Shown: positions 7,734-16,000, counted from the first letter of the stretch. The stretch: 24,869 nt of DNA from SVEL01 sp045123575 (GCA_045123575.1 JBGVKG010000007.1:1-24869); one strand, 5' to 3'. Numbers and translations are program-made. The notes: a model not told the origin generated them from the sequence alone.

Positions 7734-10700
7734 TTACTCCTCCTTTCCTTTAGTGCCCCATACTCGTTCTATCTCTTCCTCACTTGTATGATGTAGCTGC
7801 CTGTATTTATTATCAAAATCCTTTGTGTCAAAGTTACACACTCCCTTAAACTTACAATAAGTACAAGGTGTGCTTTGTCCCTTTTTGTATGGATTCATCT
7901 CTATATGACCCGTTTCTATCTCTTTAGTCATCTGTGCTATTTTATCCTTCACTCTATCTATAAGCCTGATAAAGTTATCCTCAGATAAAACTGCTGCCTT
8001 TGCACCTACCGCCAGTTCTCCATCTGCATCTGTGTATTTCAATCCGTATACAACTGTTGAATTCTTAGACTGCTCGCTTATATCACCATCTAGCGACTGC
8101 AACGACTCCATAGCACTATTTGTAGCACCTGTCATGCGGTACTCCTTAAGCAACTGCTCAGAATATACCTCATCATCCATCAAGGACTCCTCATAATCTA
8201 ACATAGGGTCCTTAATATTAAAGTAAAATACACCTCCTGGCTTAACTTCACTATTAGGATTCGATGCCTTTTCTCTCTTTAGAAGAGTATCCATATAATA
8301 GATAAGCTGTAGTTGCAATCCATTTTCTACATCTGCCGGACTAAAGGTTGTAGCTCCCGACTTGTAATCTATAACCTTCACATATACATCCTGTCCGTCT
8401 ACATACCTATCCACTCTATCGATACGTCCCTCTCTAAGACTTAACTCGAATTCTGCCGGATTGTATTTACCTTTCTTTATATGCTCTATGATAGCCCATG
8501 CCGATCTGTCTGTAACACGTCTAATCTTCTCTATCATATAGCTATTACGTGCTGAGCTGGTTAAAACATGCGCCCCATATTTCTCTGCGACCTTTCCAAC
8601 TACTCTATCAACAATATCTACCCTAATCTCATCTGTCACATCCTCAAATGCTATATCCATAGCCACTATCTCTCTTGAGAACAGTTCAATAGCTTCATGA
8701 AATATATTTCCTATATCTGCCGATTGTATCTCATATACTGGTCGCTCCATTAGTTGCAAACCATAATTAAGGAAATGTGCATATGCACATCTTGCATACT
8801 GTTCTAAACGAGTAATGCTGCCTCCAAGCCTATCTCCATAAAGTGCCTTAGCCACAGCACCATCAAGCACATTATCTGTATTGGTAAAGAACGCTCCTTC
8901 TACAGCACGACACAAAGCTTCTCTATACCCATCATCTCTTCTAAAATATGAGTATAATTCATTCCAGATACTATCCATATCCTCATCATCACCATAATGT
9001 CTAATACCTGCCACAGCAGCCCCGAAAGCGCTTTTCTTGCTGACAAAATCATTCATTCTGTCAGCACATCTAAATCTAATATTTCCATCAAACATATCCT
9101 CTATAGTCCCTACCAGATAAGATGGACGTAATGCACTGCCATCCATACCACTAAGAGCGTATGTAAGCACTAGCTTACGTGATGGCTTCGTAAGATTAAG
9201 ATATAGATAATATTTCTGTATAAACGCTGCTTCCCTAACTGTTGGTGCCAGTTCAAGCTGCATATTCTTTAGAACCACCCTGTCATTTTGCGACAACAAC
9301 CCCGTTGTACCACCATGCTTTGGGATAATTCCATCATTTACACCCAATACGAACAATACCTTTATATTATTTAATCTAGTTCTTTGTATATCACCTACTA
9401 CAACTTGGTCCATAACCATAGGAATAATACCGACCTTTATCTCGTTAAATCCATCATCTAGCAATCTTCGGTATTCCTTTAGACTTAATTTTTCATCACC
9501 AAGTAAACTATCAAGCTTGTCAAATAGCTCCATAGTTAATCTGCATGCCTGCTCATACTCCAACGCAAGAGAATGCTGCCCCATATCTTTAAACTGCACA
9601 CTACGAACCTTTAAAAGGTTCTCAAAATTAAGTTTATCTATAAGTTGCCTAATAGCACTAGATATCTCAGATACACTCATAGACTTTATATCCTGCTCAA
9701 AGAACGTATCTATATGGCTAAAAAGCTTTTGACGTATAGCTTCAACACATTGAAACTCCTCTTCACTGATGGATTTATGCATGCGACTAAATGGCTGACT
9801 ATACTCCTTATATCCTCTTATACCTACTGCAAGACAATAATTTTCTAATCTATCAGTCTCTTCTCTGGTAATAGGTGACAGCTCATTTTTCAAGAATGAA
9901 AATACTCCTTCATAAGAAAAATTCTCATCCGCCATCTGTAATATACTTCTAATAGCATTAACCAACGGATTTTTGATAAGACTTCGTTTTGTATCCATAA
10001 ATGCTGGTATATCTCTACTCTTTAGACTGCGCTCTATAACAGCTCTATAATTATCTAAATCTCCAGTAACCAACGCTATATCACTGTACTTAAGCTCACC
10101 GCCACTATCTCTTATCATAGATGATATACTGTCTGCAACAAACTCAGCCTCTTCAAGTGGATTATTGGCAACACACACAGATACCGCATCCGTATCTATC
10201 ATAGACACCTTTTCTGCCGTACCATACCTAAATATATTTTTCTCTATATGCGCTAAGGATTTATTACCTACAAACCTACCGTACTCATCTGCACATAGTA
10301 TAACAGGAGGTTCTATTATAACCCTACTATCACCTGCCATAGCCATAATAGAATTAACCGTCGTCTTAGTCATATTAAAAAGCTCATACTCCTTTATATC
10401 TACAAAGCCTGTACTCGTCATTTCCACACATTCCGAAGCATCTATAGACAATGAAATATTGACACTTGCACTATACTGTAGCAACAAATCTATAAGCCTG
10501 TTTTGTACAGGTGTAAAGCCTGTAAATCCATCCATATATATATGACTGCCACCAATCACCTTAGATTCAGGCACCACTTGACATAATCTTGATAAAACTT
10601 CTTCCCTCGTGATATAGACACTATCTTCACCACTCATCTGACATATGTACTCTTTAAAAGCTTCATATACTGTGCTAATATCCTGCAATTTCATACGTGT

Positions 10701-11153
10701 CGAGCTATGGTTGGACAAACCGCCTACAATATCCTTAAGCTCATCTGGGCTGATTCCATACTGATAGAGCTCAGATATAGACGACTTCATCTCATCCACA
10801 AAGCCAAAATACCTAAGCTTATCCTTAAACATCTTTAATTCATCCTTCTTAAGTTCCAAAACTCTGCGAAGAATCAATGTTTTTCCCGTATCATCCAGTA
10901 CAGATAGCTTATTTACCCCCAGCTCCTCAAACACCCTAAATGCCAATCTGCTAAAACTGACTATATCTATATTCATTACACCTTTTCTAGGGTGTCTAGT
11001 TACTATATCCTTTTGAACAGCCATAGTAAACTGATCTGGCACTAGCAATATATAATTTTCATTAGGATTATCCATAGACTTTCTAATGATTTCATCATAT
11101 ATATATGTAGTTTTACCTGCACCACTTGAACCCAATACAAATCTTAACGACAT
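7734..11153 (-). CDS. addB: ATP-dependent helicase/nuclease subunit B
   Basis: The 1139-residue partner of AddA, with a degenerate helicase fold and its own nuclease and iron-sulfur domain. The N-terminus has Walker A GSSGAGKTT (Lys14). The nuclease motif GRIDRVD is followed by VIDYKSG. The 4Fe-4S cluster ligands are visible: one Cys in YARCAYAHFLNYG and three in CTYCKFKGVC (Cys1097, 1100, 1106), with the same 3 and 6 residue spacing as in B. subtilis AddB (about 1166 residues). The ATG at 11153 is preceded by GAGAGGA at a 6-base spacing. It heads the addBA pair and runs divergently from the small membrane protein gene at 11279. I found no convincing promoter in the shared 125-base gap. Confidence 0.95.
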   Translation of the reverse strand: MSLRFVLGSSGAGKTTYIYDEIIRKSMDNPNENYILLVPDQFTMAVQKDIVTRHPRKGVMNIDIVSFSRLAFRVFEELGVNKLSVLDDTGKTLILRRVLELKKDELKMFKDKLRYFGFVDEMKSSISELYQYGISPDELKDIVGGLSNHSSTRMKLQDISTVYEAFKEYICQMSGEDSVYITREEVLSRLCQVVPESKVIGGSHIYMDGFTGFTPVQNRLIDLLLQYSASVNISLSIDASECVEMTSTGFVDIKEYELFNMTKTTVNSIMAMAGDSRVIIEPPVILCADEYGRFVGNKSLAHIEKNIFRYGTAEKVSMIDTDAVSVCVANNPLEEAEFVADSISSMIRDSGGELKYSDIALVTGDLDNYRAVIERSLKSRDIPAFMDTKRSLIKNPLVNAIRSILQMADENFSYEGVFSFLKNELSPITREETDRLENYCLAVGIRGYKEYSQPFSRMHKSISEEEFQCVEAIRQKLFSHIDTFFEQDIKSMSVSEISSAIRQLIDKLNFENLLKVRSVQFKDMGQHSLALEYEQACRLTMELFDKLDSLLGDEKLSLKEYRRLLDDGFNEIKVGIIPMVMDQVVVGDIQRTRLNNIKVLFVLGVNDGIIPKHGGTTGLLSQNDRVVLKNMQLELAPTVREAAFIQKYYLYLNLTKPSRKLVLTYALSGMDGSALRPSYLVGTIEDMFDGNIRFRCADRMNDFVSKKSAFGAAVAGIRHYGDDEDMDSIWNELYSYFRRDDGYREALCRAVEGAFFTNTDNVLDGAVAKALYGDRLGGSITRLEQYARCAYAHFLNYGLQLMERPVYEIQSADIGNIFHEAIELFSREIVAMDIAFEDVTDEIRVDIVDRVVGKVAEKYGAHVLTSSARNSYMIEKIRRVTDRSAWAIIEHIKKGKYNPAEFELSLREGRIDRVDRYVDGQDVYVKVIDYKSGATTFSPADVENGLQLQLIYYMDTLLKREKASNPNSEVKPGGVFYFNIKDPMLDYEESLMDDEVYSEQLLKEYRMTGATNSAMESLQSLDGDISEQSKNSTVVYGLKYTDADGELAVGAKAAVLSEDNFIRLIDRVKDKIAQMTKEIETGHIEMNPYKKGQSTPCTYCKFKGVCNFDTKDFDNKYRQLHHTSEEEIERVWGTKGKEE

Positions 11154-11194
11154 AGCAAATCCTCTCTTTTTTGTTTCTAACTATCCAATATATA

Positions 11195-11276
11195 AGTTAT
11201 ATAAATCAACTCTCCCGAATATTATATATCAATAGATGACCCATAAAAAGGTCTTATATAACTATCAGGAGAGTTG
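11195..11276 (+). promoter_or_regulatory. Interleaved inverted repeats in the leader of the small membrane protein gene
   Basis: Two perfect complementary pairs are interleaved in A-B-A'-B' order: AGTTATATAA (11195-11204) with TTATATAACT (11254-11263), and CAACTCTCC (11207-11215) with GGAGAGTTG (11268-11276). B' covers the Shine-Dalgarno sequence AGGAG (11267-11271). A small GACC/GGTC hairpin (11238-11253) lies between. As RNA the two stems could form a pseudoknot or two exclusive folds, one hiding the ribosome binding site. As DNA they are paired operator-like dyads between divergent genes. Confidence 0.5.
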
Positions 11277-11278
11277 TT

Positions 11279-11464
11279 ATGAGTCAGGATTATAATCCAA
11301 AAATTTACGTTATGCACCTTAGAGAAATCGTGTACACAATCCTATTTGTCATACTAACCATCGTCTTAATCATAGCTATGATTTCCATGTTCACATCAGG
11401 AGGCAACGCTTCTGAGAGTTCTGCAAACATAGAACCAACAACATACATATATGACTATAATTGA
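11279..11464 (+). CDS. Small single-pass membrane protein of unknown function
   Basis: A 61-residue protein: a short polar N-terminus (MSQDYNPKIYVMHLREIVYT), one hydrophobic segment at about residues 19-40, then a Ser/Gly/Asn-rich tail ending in several Tyr. I do not recognise a family. The case for a real gene is the good Shine-Dalgarno sequence (AGGAGAG, 5-7 bases before the ATG), the clear membrane segment with a positively charged residue just before it, and the neat fit between addB and nadE. It ends 7 bases before the convergent nadE stop, with no terminator for either gene. Its ribosome binding site is within an inverted repeat (11268-11276). Confidence 0.7.
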   Translation: MSQDYNPKIYVMHLREIVYTILFVILTIVLIIAMISMFTSGGNASESSANIEPTTYIYDYN

Positions 11465-11471
11465 CGTGTTC

Positions 11472-13469
11472 TTAACCTATTTCTTCCAATTCCTTCTGCC
11501 AGATGTTAGCCAATGCATCACTTGGCATCCTAAGGTCTCCTCTAGGCGACACTCCTACCGTTCCGACCTTTGGACCGTCTGGCAGGCAAGAACGCTTAAA
11601 CTGCTGTGCAAAAAATCTTCTATAAAATACCTTAAGCCACTTAAGTATTGTCTCATTATCATAGGCACCATCAAATGCCTTAACAGCCAGATAATACACT
11701 TTCTTAGGTCTATATCCATATCTAAGAATCTGATACAAGAAGAAATCATGTAACTCGTATGGTCCTACCAAATCCTCTGTTTTCTGAGATATTTTGCCCT
11801 CTGATGGTGGCAATAATTCTGGACTAACTGGTGTATCTAACACATCATACAACACTGCAGAAAGTACATTATCTCCACAAGTATCTGCATAGTATCTTAC
11901 GAGATGGCGCACTAATGTCTTAGGCACTGAACCATTTACACCGTACATAGACATATGGTCTCCGCTATAAGTAGCCCAACCAAGAGCCAGCTCAGACATA
12001 TCGCCTGTACCTATTACCAAACCATTATGCTCATTGGCAAGGTCCATAAGAAGCAATGTTCTCTGTCTAGCCTGTGAGTTCTCATAAGTTACATCATGAA
12101 CATTTATATCATGTCCTATTTCCTCAAAATGACGTGTTACCGATTCTCTTATGCTTATTTCCTTAAATGTTGCACCTATTTTTTTAATAAGCTCTAATGC
12201 ATTAGTATATGTTCTATCTGTAGTACCAAAGCCCGGCATAGTAACCGCTATAATATTCTTTCTATCCATACCTGCCAAGTCAAATGCTTTTGCAGCTACT
12301 AAAAGAGCAAGAGTGGAATCCAATCCTCCCGATATACCTATAACAGCACTACCTGCATGAACATGCACAAGTCTCTTCTTAAGACCCATAGCCTGCATCA
12401 TAAATATTTCTTCACATCTCTTTACTCTCTCATCCTCTCCTTCTGGAACGAAAGGTGCTTTATCTATCCATCTATCAAAACCATCATCTAAAGCATCACT
12501 TACGAGAACTGTTGCTGTGCCTATTCTATCATTGCTATTTTCATCACTTACAAACTGCACTTCAGTTTCTACATACTCTGTAGCAAACTCCGCTTCACTT
12601 TCATAAGAATCGAATGTAGTCATTCTTCTACGCTCGCCATTTAGCTTATTCACATCTATATACGAGCAAATCATCTGGTTTTCAAATCTCTTTGACTCAG
12701 CTAATACAACTCCATTTTCCGCTATAATGTTGTGTCCTGCGAATATAAGATCGGTTGTAGATTCTCCTTCACCTGCTGATGCGTATACATATCCACATAC
12801 AAGTCTAGCTGACTGACTAGATACAAGACTTCTTCTGTACACATCTTTACCTGTAGTCTCATCACTTGCGGACAGATTAACGATAATGTTTGCACCTGCC
12901 ATTGCGTGTTTTACGCTAGGTGGTAATGCAACCCACAGATCCTCACACACTTCTGCCGCCACACATACCTTATGACCATTCATATCGAAAGAAAATAACT
13001 GGCCTGCTCCAAATGGAACCTCTTCATCTCCAATTGAAACATAAGTAGCTATACCTGCTGCCGATGCAAAATGTCTCTGCTCATAGAATTCTGCATAATT
13101 AGGTAAATGTGTCTTTGGAACAATACCTAATACTTCACCCTCAAACATAGCCACCGCCACATTGTAAAGCTTACCAGCAACCTCCATAGGTGTTCCTACG
13201 AACACCATCATGTCCTTTCCTTTTGTATAATTAGCTATCTCTAATATAGATGCTCTAGCACTATCTATAAGTGTTTCCTGCCAAAACAAATCCTCACATG
13301 TATATCCAGTTACGCACAACTCTGGAAATACGGCTATCTTCACATTCTCCTTAGCCGCATTATCTATGCAAGCCTTTATCTTAGATGTATTATAATCACA
13401 ATCTGCCACTCTGATATCTGGTGTAATAGCAGCTACCTTCACAAACCCAAATTTCTCGTACATTCTCAT
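11472..13469 (-). CDS. nadE: Glutamine-dependent NAD+ synthetase
   Basis: A 665-residue two-domain enzyme that makes NAD+ from deamido-NAD+, ATP and glutamine, the last step of NAD synthesis. The N-terminal nitrilase-type glutaminase (about residues 10-290) shows the Glu-Lys-Cys triad: Glu50 in VFPELCVTGY, Lys119 in GIVPKTHLPNY, Cys175 in AAEVCEDLW. The C-terminal synthetase has the PP-loop SGGLDST and a GTGDMSELALGW motif. This is the long form that takes glutamine, not the short ammonia-only form. I chose the ATG at 13469 because GAGGAGG lies 5 bases before it; an upstream in-frame ATG at 13505 has no ribosome binding site and would overlap the promoter region. Divergent from the regulator gene at 13712. 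Confidence 0.95.
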   Translation of the reverse strand: MRMYEKFGFVKVAAITPDIRVADCDYNTSKIKACIDNAAKENVKIAVFPELCVTGYTCEDLFWQETLIDSARASILEIANYTKGKDMMVFVGTPMEVAGKLYNVAVAMFEGEVLGIVPKTHLPNYAEFYEQRHFASAAGIATYVSIGDEEVPFGAGQLFSFDMNGHKVCVAAEVCEDLWVALPPSVKHAMAGANIIVNLSASDETTGKDVYRRSLVSSQSARLVCGYVYASAGEGESTTDLIFAGHNIIAENGVVLAESKRFENQMICSYIDVNKLNGERRRMTTFDSYESEAEFATEYVETEVQFVSDENSNDRIGTATVLVSDALDDGFDRWIDKAPFVPEGEDERVKRCEEIFMMQAMGLKKRLVHVHAGSAVIGISGGLDSTLALLVAAKAFDLAGMDRKNIIAVTMPGFGTTDRTYTNALELIKKIGATFKEISIRESVTRHFEEIGHDINVHDVTYENSQARQRTLLLMDLANEHNGLVIGTGDMSELALGWATYSGDHMSMYGVNGSVPKTLVRHLVRYYADTCGDNVLSAVLYDVLDTPVSPELLPPSEGKISQKTEDLVGPYELHDFFLYQILRYGYRPKKVYYLAVKAFDGAYDNETILKWLKVFYRRFFAQQFKRSCLPDGPKVGTVGVSPRGDLRMPSDALANIWQKELEEIG

Positions 13470-13510
13470 AGAATCCTCCTCTTGAACCATGTCCACAAAA
13501 TTCACTTACA

Positions 13511-13539
13511 ATTTTACATCAATTCCACCCATTTGTCAT
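13511..13539 (-). promoter_or_regulatory. Candidate promoter of nadE
   Basis: ATGACA (complement of 13534-13539), 17 bases, TAAAAT (complement of 13511-13516): five of six matches at each box. It would give a leader of about 35 bases to the ATG at 13469, which also supports that start. Confidence 0.5.
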
Positions 13540-13606
13540 CATCTTTCCTAACCTATTGCAACAATTAGATTTTTTCAATCTATGTTTGCTTTTTTGTCGA
13601 AAATAG

Positions 13607-13635
13607 TTGATTTTTCTCCTTTATAATTGTAATAT
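13607..13635 (+). promoter_or_regulatory. Candidate promoter of the GHKL regulator gene
   Basis: TTGATT (13607-13612), 17 bases, TAATAT (13630-13635); a TATAAT (13622-13627) overlaps it. The spacer contains CTCCTTTATAAT, which is complementary to the gene's own ribosome binding site region (see 13616-13703). The boxes are only fair matches in a very AT-rich gap. Confidence 0.4.
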
Positions 13636-13703
13636 AATTCTATATAGTTTCTTGTTGTTAATTTATAGTTGTGATGACACTTTTTATATTATTATCAAAG
13701 GAG
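13616..13703 (+). promoter_or_regulatory. Inverted repeat covering the ribosome binding site of the GHKL regulator gene
   Basis: CTCCTTTATAAT (13616-13627) is complementary to ATTATCAAAGGAG (13691-13703) over 12 pairs with one bulged C. The second arm contains the Shine-Dalgarno AAAGGAG. The first arm lies in the spacer of the candidate promoter at 13607-13635, so only transcripts starting further upstream would carry both arms. Confidence 0.5.
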
Positions 13704-13711
13704 GTTATTAT

Positions 13712-14776
13712 ATGTCATTCACCAAAGAAAAACGTGAGAAAATACAGCACAACATGTTGGAGCTTATCAATAACGACGATGCCGACTTTATACCAAAGTT
13801 AATTAAGAACTACGAGCTAACTGCCACCAGCGTTCGCCGCTATCTTAACGAACTTATAGACAGAAATATTATCCACAAGACAAAAGAGAAATCCTGTGGC
13901 TATGATTTAACTTGGACTGAATACGAATATATCTATGATATCGAAAATGAAGTTTATGAAGAGCATGAGATATATGGTGAGATACTAGACCCTGTTATAA
14001 AGAATTTCTCAGAGTCTGCCAGAAAGATTTGGCCATATGTATTCGTAGAGATTATGAATAATGCCTTGGAACATTCCGGTGCAGATAAAGTTATATGTAA
14101 GATAAGAACTTGTTACTTATACACAGATATTATTATAGCCGATACAGGTCTTGGTATATTCCAACGTATAAAAGATTATGTAAAAACAGAGAAGAATATC
14201 GATATAAGCACACGCGATATTATCTTAGAGCTTCATAAGGGCAAGCTGACCATAGCTAAGTACTTACATACAGGCGAAGGTATATTCTTTGTATCTAAGA
14301 TGCTTGATTACTTTGCCATTTGCTCTGATAACCAAGTATTCTTCCATGGATTGCAGTCTGCAGACCCAACGTTGAAGGCATACTTGGAATCCTACGCCAA
14401 CAAAATAAGCGGCTACGGCACTACCGTATGGATGGAGTTATCAAATTTCTCTACTAGAAAGATGAACGAAATATTTGACGAATTCTCAACAGATAATGAC
14501 GGATTCGCAAAAACTATCGTTCCTATCAGAGAGATTTGTCACGGCGGATATCCTGTTGCCCGTTCTCTTGCAAGACGTCTTGTATATAGAATGGAACAAT
14601 TTACAGAGATTACATTGGATTTCGAGGAAGTACCTATGATAGGTCAGGGCTTCGCCCACGAGGTATTTGTAGTATTTAAAAATAAATACCCTGATGTAAA
14701 TATTATAGCCATAAATACAAACCCTGATGTACAAAAGATGATACAGCATGTTCTTAACACAAAATACGACGACTAA
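13712..14776 (+). CDS. Winged-helix / GHKL ATPase / STAS-like DUF4325 regulator
   Basis: A 354-residue soluble protein with three parts. Residues 10-58 look like a winged helix-turn-helix (FIPKLIKNYELTATSVRRYLNEL). Residues 100-240 are a GHKL (HATPase_c) ATP-binding domain with N-box VEIMNNALEHS (112-122), G1 box ADTGLGI (143-149) and G2 box HTGEGIFFVSKML (186-198). Residues 250-350 match the DUF4325 STAS-like domain (PVARSLARRL and LDFEEVPMIGQGFAHEVFV). No His phosphorylation site or sensor domain is seen. Such proteins look like an anti-sigma-type ATPase and its anti-anti-sigma-like partner fused to a DNA-binding head, but the function is not known to me. The ATG at 13712 follows AAAGGAGG by 7 bases. 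The CwlC-like amidase gene starts 34 bases downstream on the same strand. Confidence 0.8.
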   Translation: MSFTKEKREKIQHNMLELINNDDADFIPKLIKNYELTATSVRRYLNELIDRNIIHKTKEKSCGYDLTWTEYEYIYDIENEVYEEHEIYGEILDPVIKNFSESARKIWPYVFVEIMNNALEHSGADKVICKIRTCYLYTDIIIADTGLGIFQRIKDYVKTEKNIDISTRDIILELHKGKLTIAKYLHTGEGIFFVSKMLDYFAICSDNQVFFHGLQSADPTLKAYLESYANKISGYGTTVWMELSNFSTRKMNEIFDEFSTDNDGFAKTIVPIREICHGGYPVARSLARRLVYRMEQFTEITLDFEEVPMIGQGFAHEVFVVFKNKYPDVNIIAINTNPDVQKMIQHVLNTKYDD

Positions 14777-14810
14777 GCATATACTGTTAAAAAAGAATAA
14801 CAGGTAATAT

Positions 14811-15572
14811 ATGGCATATAAAATAATTATTGACCCTGGTCACGGTGGCGAAGATTTCGGTGCATCATACCAGGGTCGTCTTGAGAAAGATGACAATCTT
14901 AATCTAGCGTTGGCAGTCGGCCAGCTTCTATCAGAAAACGGAATAGATGTAGTCTATACAAGAACTACAGATATGTATAATACCCCAACAGAAAAAGCGA
15001 TGATGGGAAATATGGCAAACGCCGACTATTTCGTATCTATTCACAGAAATTCAAGTCAAACCCCAAACACTTACAACGGTGTCCAGACATTAGTTTATGA
15101 CCCTTCCGGCATAAAACTAGAGATGGCAGAAAATGTTAATAACCAGTTAGAAAATCTCGGTTTTGATAATTTAGGCATCAGTACTCGCCCAAATCTAGCC
15201 GTTCTTAGGAGAACCAGAATGCCTGCCATATTAATCGAGGCCGGTTTTATAAACAGTGATGAAGACAACGCCCTATTTGATGAACGTTTTAGCGATATCG
15301 CAACAGGCATAGCCACAGGAATATTAGATACACTGGATATGGGACAGCTAACTGAGACGCCTATGTATAAGGTACAGACTGGTTCCTTCGACAACATAGA
15401 CTCTGCAAGTGCCCTTGCTAGAAAACTAGTTGCCGATGGTTACCAAGCCTATATCACTGAAATCAACAACTTATATAAAGTTTTGGTCGGTGAATTTGTA
15501 AATCTTCAGGATGCTATTAATCTTGAAAACCGACTCCGCACCGACGGCTACGCCACATTCATTACCACTTAA
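14811..15572 (+). CDS. CwlC-like N-acetylmuramoyl-L-alanine amidase with SPOR domain
   Basis: A 253-residue zinc amidase that cuts the lactyl amide bond between MurNAc and the peptide stem. The Amidase_3 domain fills residues 1-175: IIIDPGHGG (His11), Glu25, FVSIHRNSS (His78) and the catalytic Glu143 in ILIEAGF. A SPOR peptidoglycan-binding domain follows (about 184-253, starting YKVQTGSF). There is no signal peptide. Size, domain order and lack of a signal match B. subtilis CwlC (255 residues), a mother-cell amidase made under sigma-K that lyses the mother cell to free the spore, so I infer the same role. The ribosome binding site is weak (AACAGG) and sits in a small 5-bp hairpin. Probably co-transcribed with the GHKL regulator. 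Its TAA overlaps the opposing lipoprotein gene's TAA. Confidence 0.85.
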   Translation: MAYKIIIDPGHGGEDFGASYQGRLEKDDNLNLALAVGQLLSENGIDVVYTRTTDMYNTPTEKAMMGNMANADYFVSIHRNSSQTPNTYNGVQTLVYDPSGIKLEMAENVNNQLENLGFDNLGISTRPNLAVLRRTRMPAILIEAGFINSDEDNALFDERFSDIATGIATGILDTLDMGQLTETPMYKVQTGSFDNIDSASALARKLVADGYQAYITEINNLYKVLVGEFVNLQDAINLENRLRTDGYATFITT

Positions 15573-15925
15573 CGAGCTGTTGTTGTTTCTGTTTCAGTTT
15601 TGTTAGTAGCAGATTCTGTACCATTTGTACCACTTGTAACATCATTAACACCATTGCTGATATCATTTCCGATGTCATTTAAACCATTGCTGATATCGTT
15701 GCCGATGTCGTCAATGATACCATTGCTACCACCATTATTTGTTGTACCATTGTTTGTTGTACCATTATTCTTATCTGTTGTGTTTCGCTCAGTAGTTTCT
15801 CTTGTATTGTTCTCAGTTGTTGTACCATCATCAATTGTAGTATCCATCGAGCAACCACAACCTGTAGCAGTAGCTACAACACCTGCCAACAATAATGCAA
15901 AAGCATATCTCTTCATATTGCGCAT
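15569..15925 (-). CDS. Small Asn/Thr-rich lipoprotein of unknown function
   Basis: A 118-residue secreted lipoprotein. The signal is MRNMKRYAFALLLAGVVATA followed by the lipobox TGCGC, with Cys23 or Cys25 as the likely lipidated residue. The rest is low in complexity: a Thr/Asn-rich linker with NNGTT repeats, then two copies of an 11-residue unit (DIGNDISNGLN) that would form an amphipathic helix, then a Thr/Glu-rich tail. The composition recalls the YhcN/YlaJ type spore lipoproteins, but I see no decisive motif. The ATG at 15925 follows AAGGAG by 10 bases. The Shine-Dalgarno sequence lies in a 12-bp inverted repeat with the upstream leader (15930-16000). Lipidation would need the Lgt encoded at 18818-19618. 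Confidence 0.75.
   Translation of the reverse strand: MRNMKRYAFALLLAGVVATATGCGCSMDTTIDDGTTTENNTRETTERNTTDKNNGTTNNGTTNNGGSNGIIDDIGNDISNGLNDIGNDISNGVNDVTSGTNGTESATNKTETETTTAR
15651..15709. repeat. Direct repeat inside the lipoprotein gene
   Basis: Two 26-base near-identical copies (15651-15676 and 15684-15709, two mismatches) with a 33-base period encode the two copies of DIGNDISNG. In-frame repeats of this kind can expand or contract by slippage. Confidence 0.8.
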
Positions 15926-15929
15926 ACAA

Positions 15930-16000
15930 AAAGTCTCCTTTTTTAAATAATTTAGTAAGCCTAAGCTTTACTATCATTATTTATGTACAAAGGAGACTTT
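15930..16000 (-). promoter_or_regulatory. 12-bp inverted repeat hiding the lipoprotein ribosome binding site
   Basis: On the minus strand AAAGTCTCCTTT (complement of 15989-16000) is the exact complement of AAAGGAGACTTT (complement of 15930-15941), which contains the Shine-Dalgarno sequence of the lipoprotein gene. The loop is 47 bases and has a smaller stem (AGTAA/TTACT). The arms are 4 of 12 G+C with a short T-run, so weak termination of dapB transcripts is an alternative role. Confidence 0.6.

Noticed and set aside
11217..11248. GAATA...CATAAAA as a sigma-G promoter of the small membrane protein gene
   Set aside because: The spacer is 20 bases, too long, and the -10 match stops at CATA, so I did not list it as a promoter.
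15600..15950. A 116-codon plus-strand frame opposite the lipoprotein gene
   Set aside because: Its Val/Pro/Leu-rich sequence is the antisense image of the Asn/Thr repeats; the minus-strand lipobox and ribosome binding site decide the strand.
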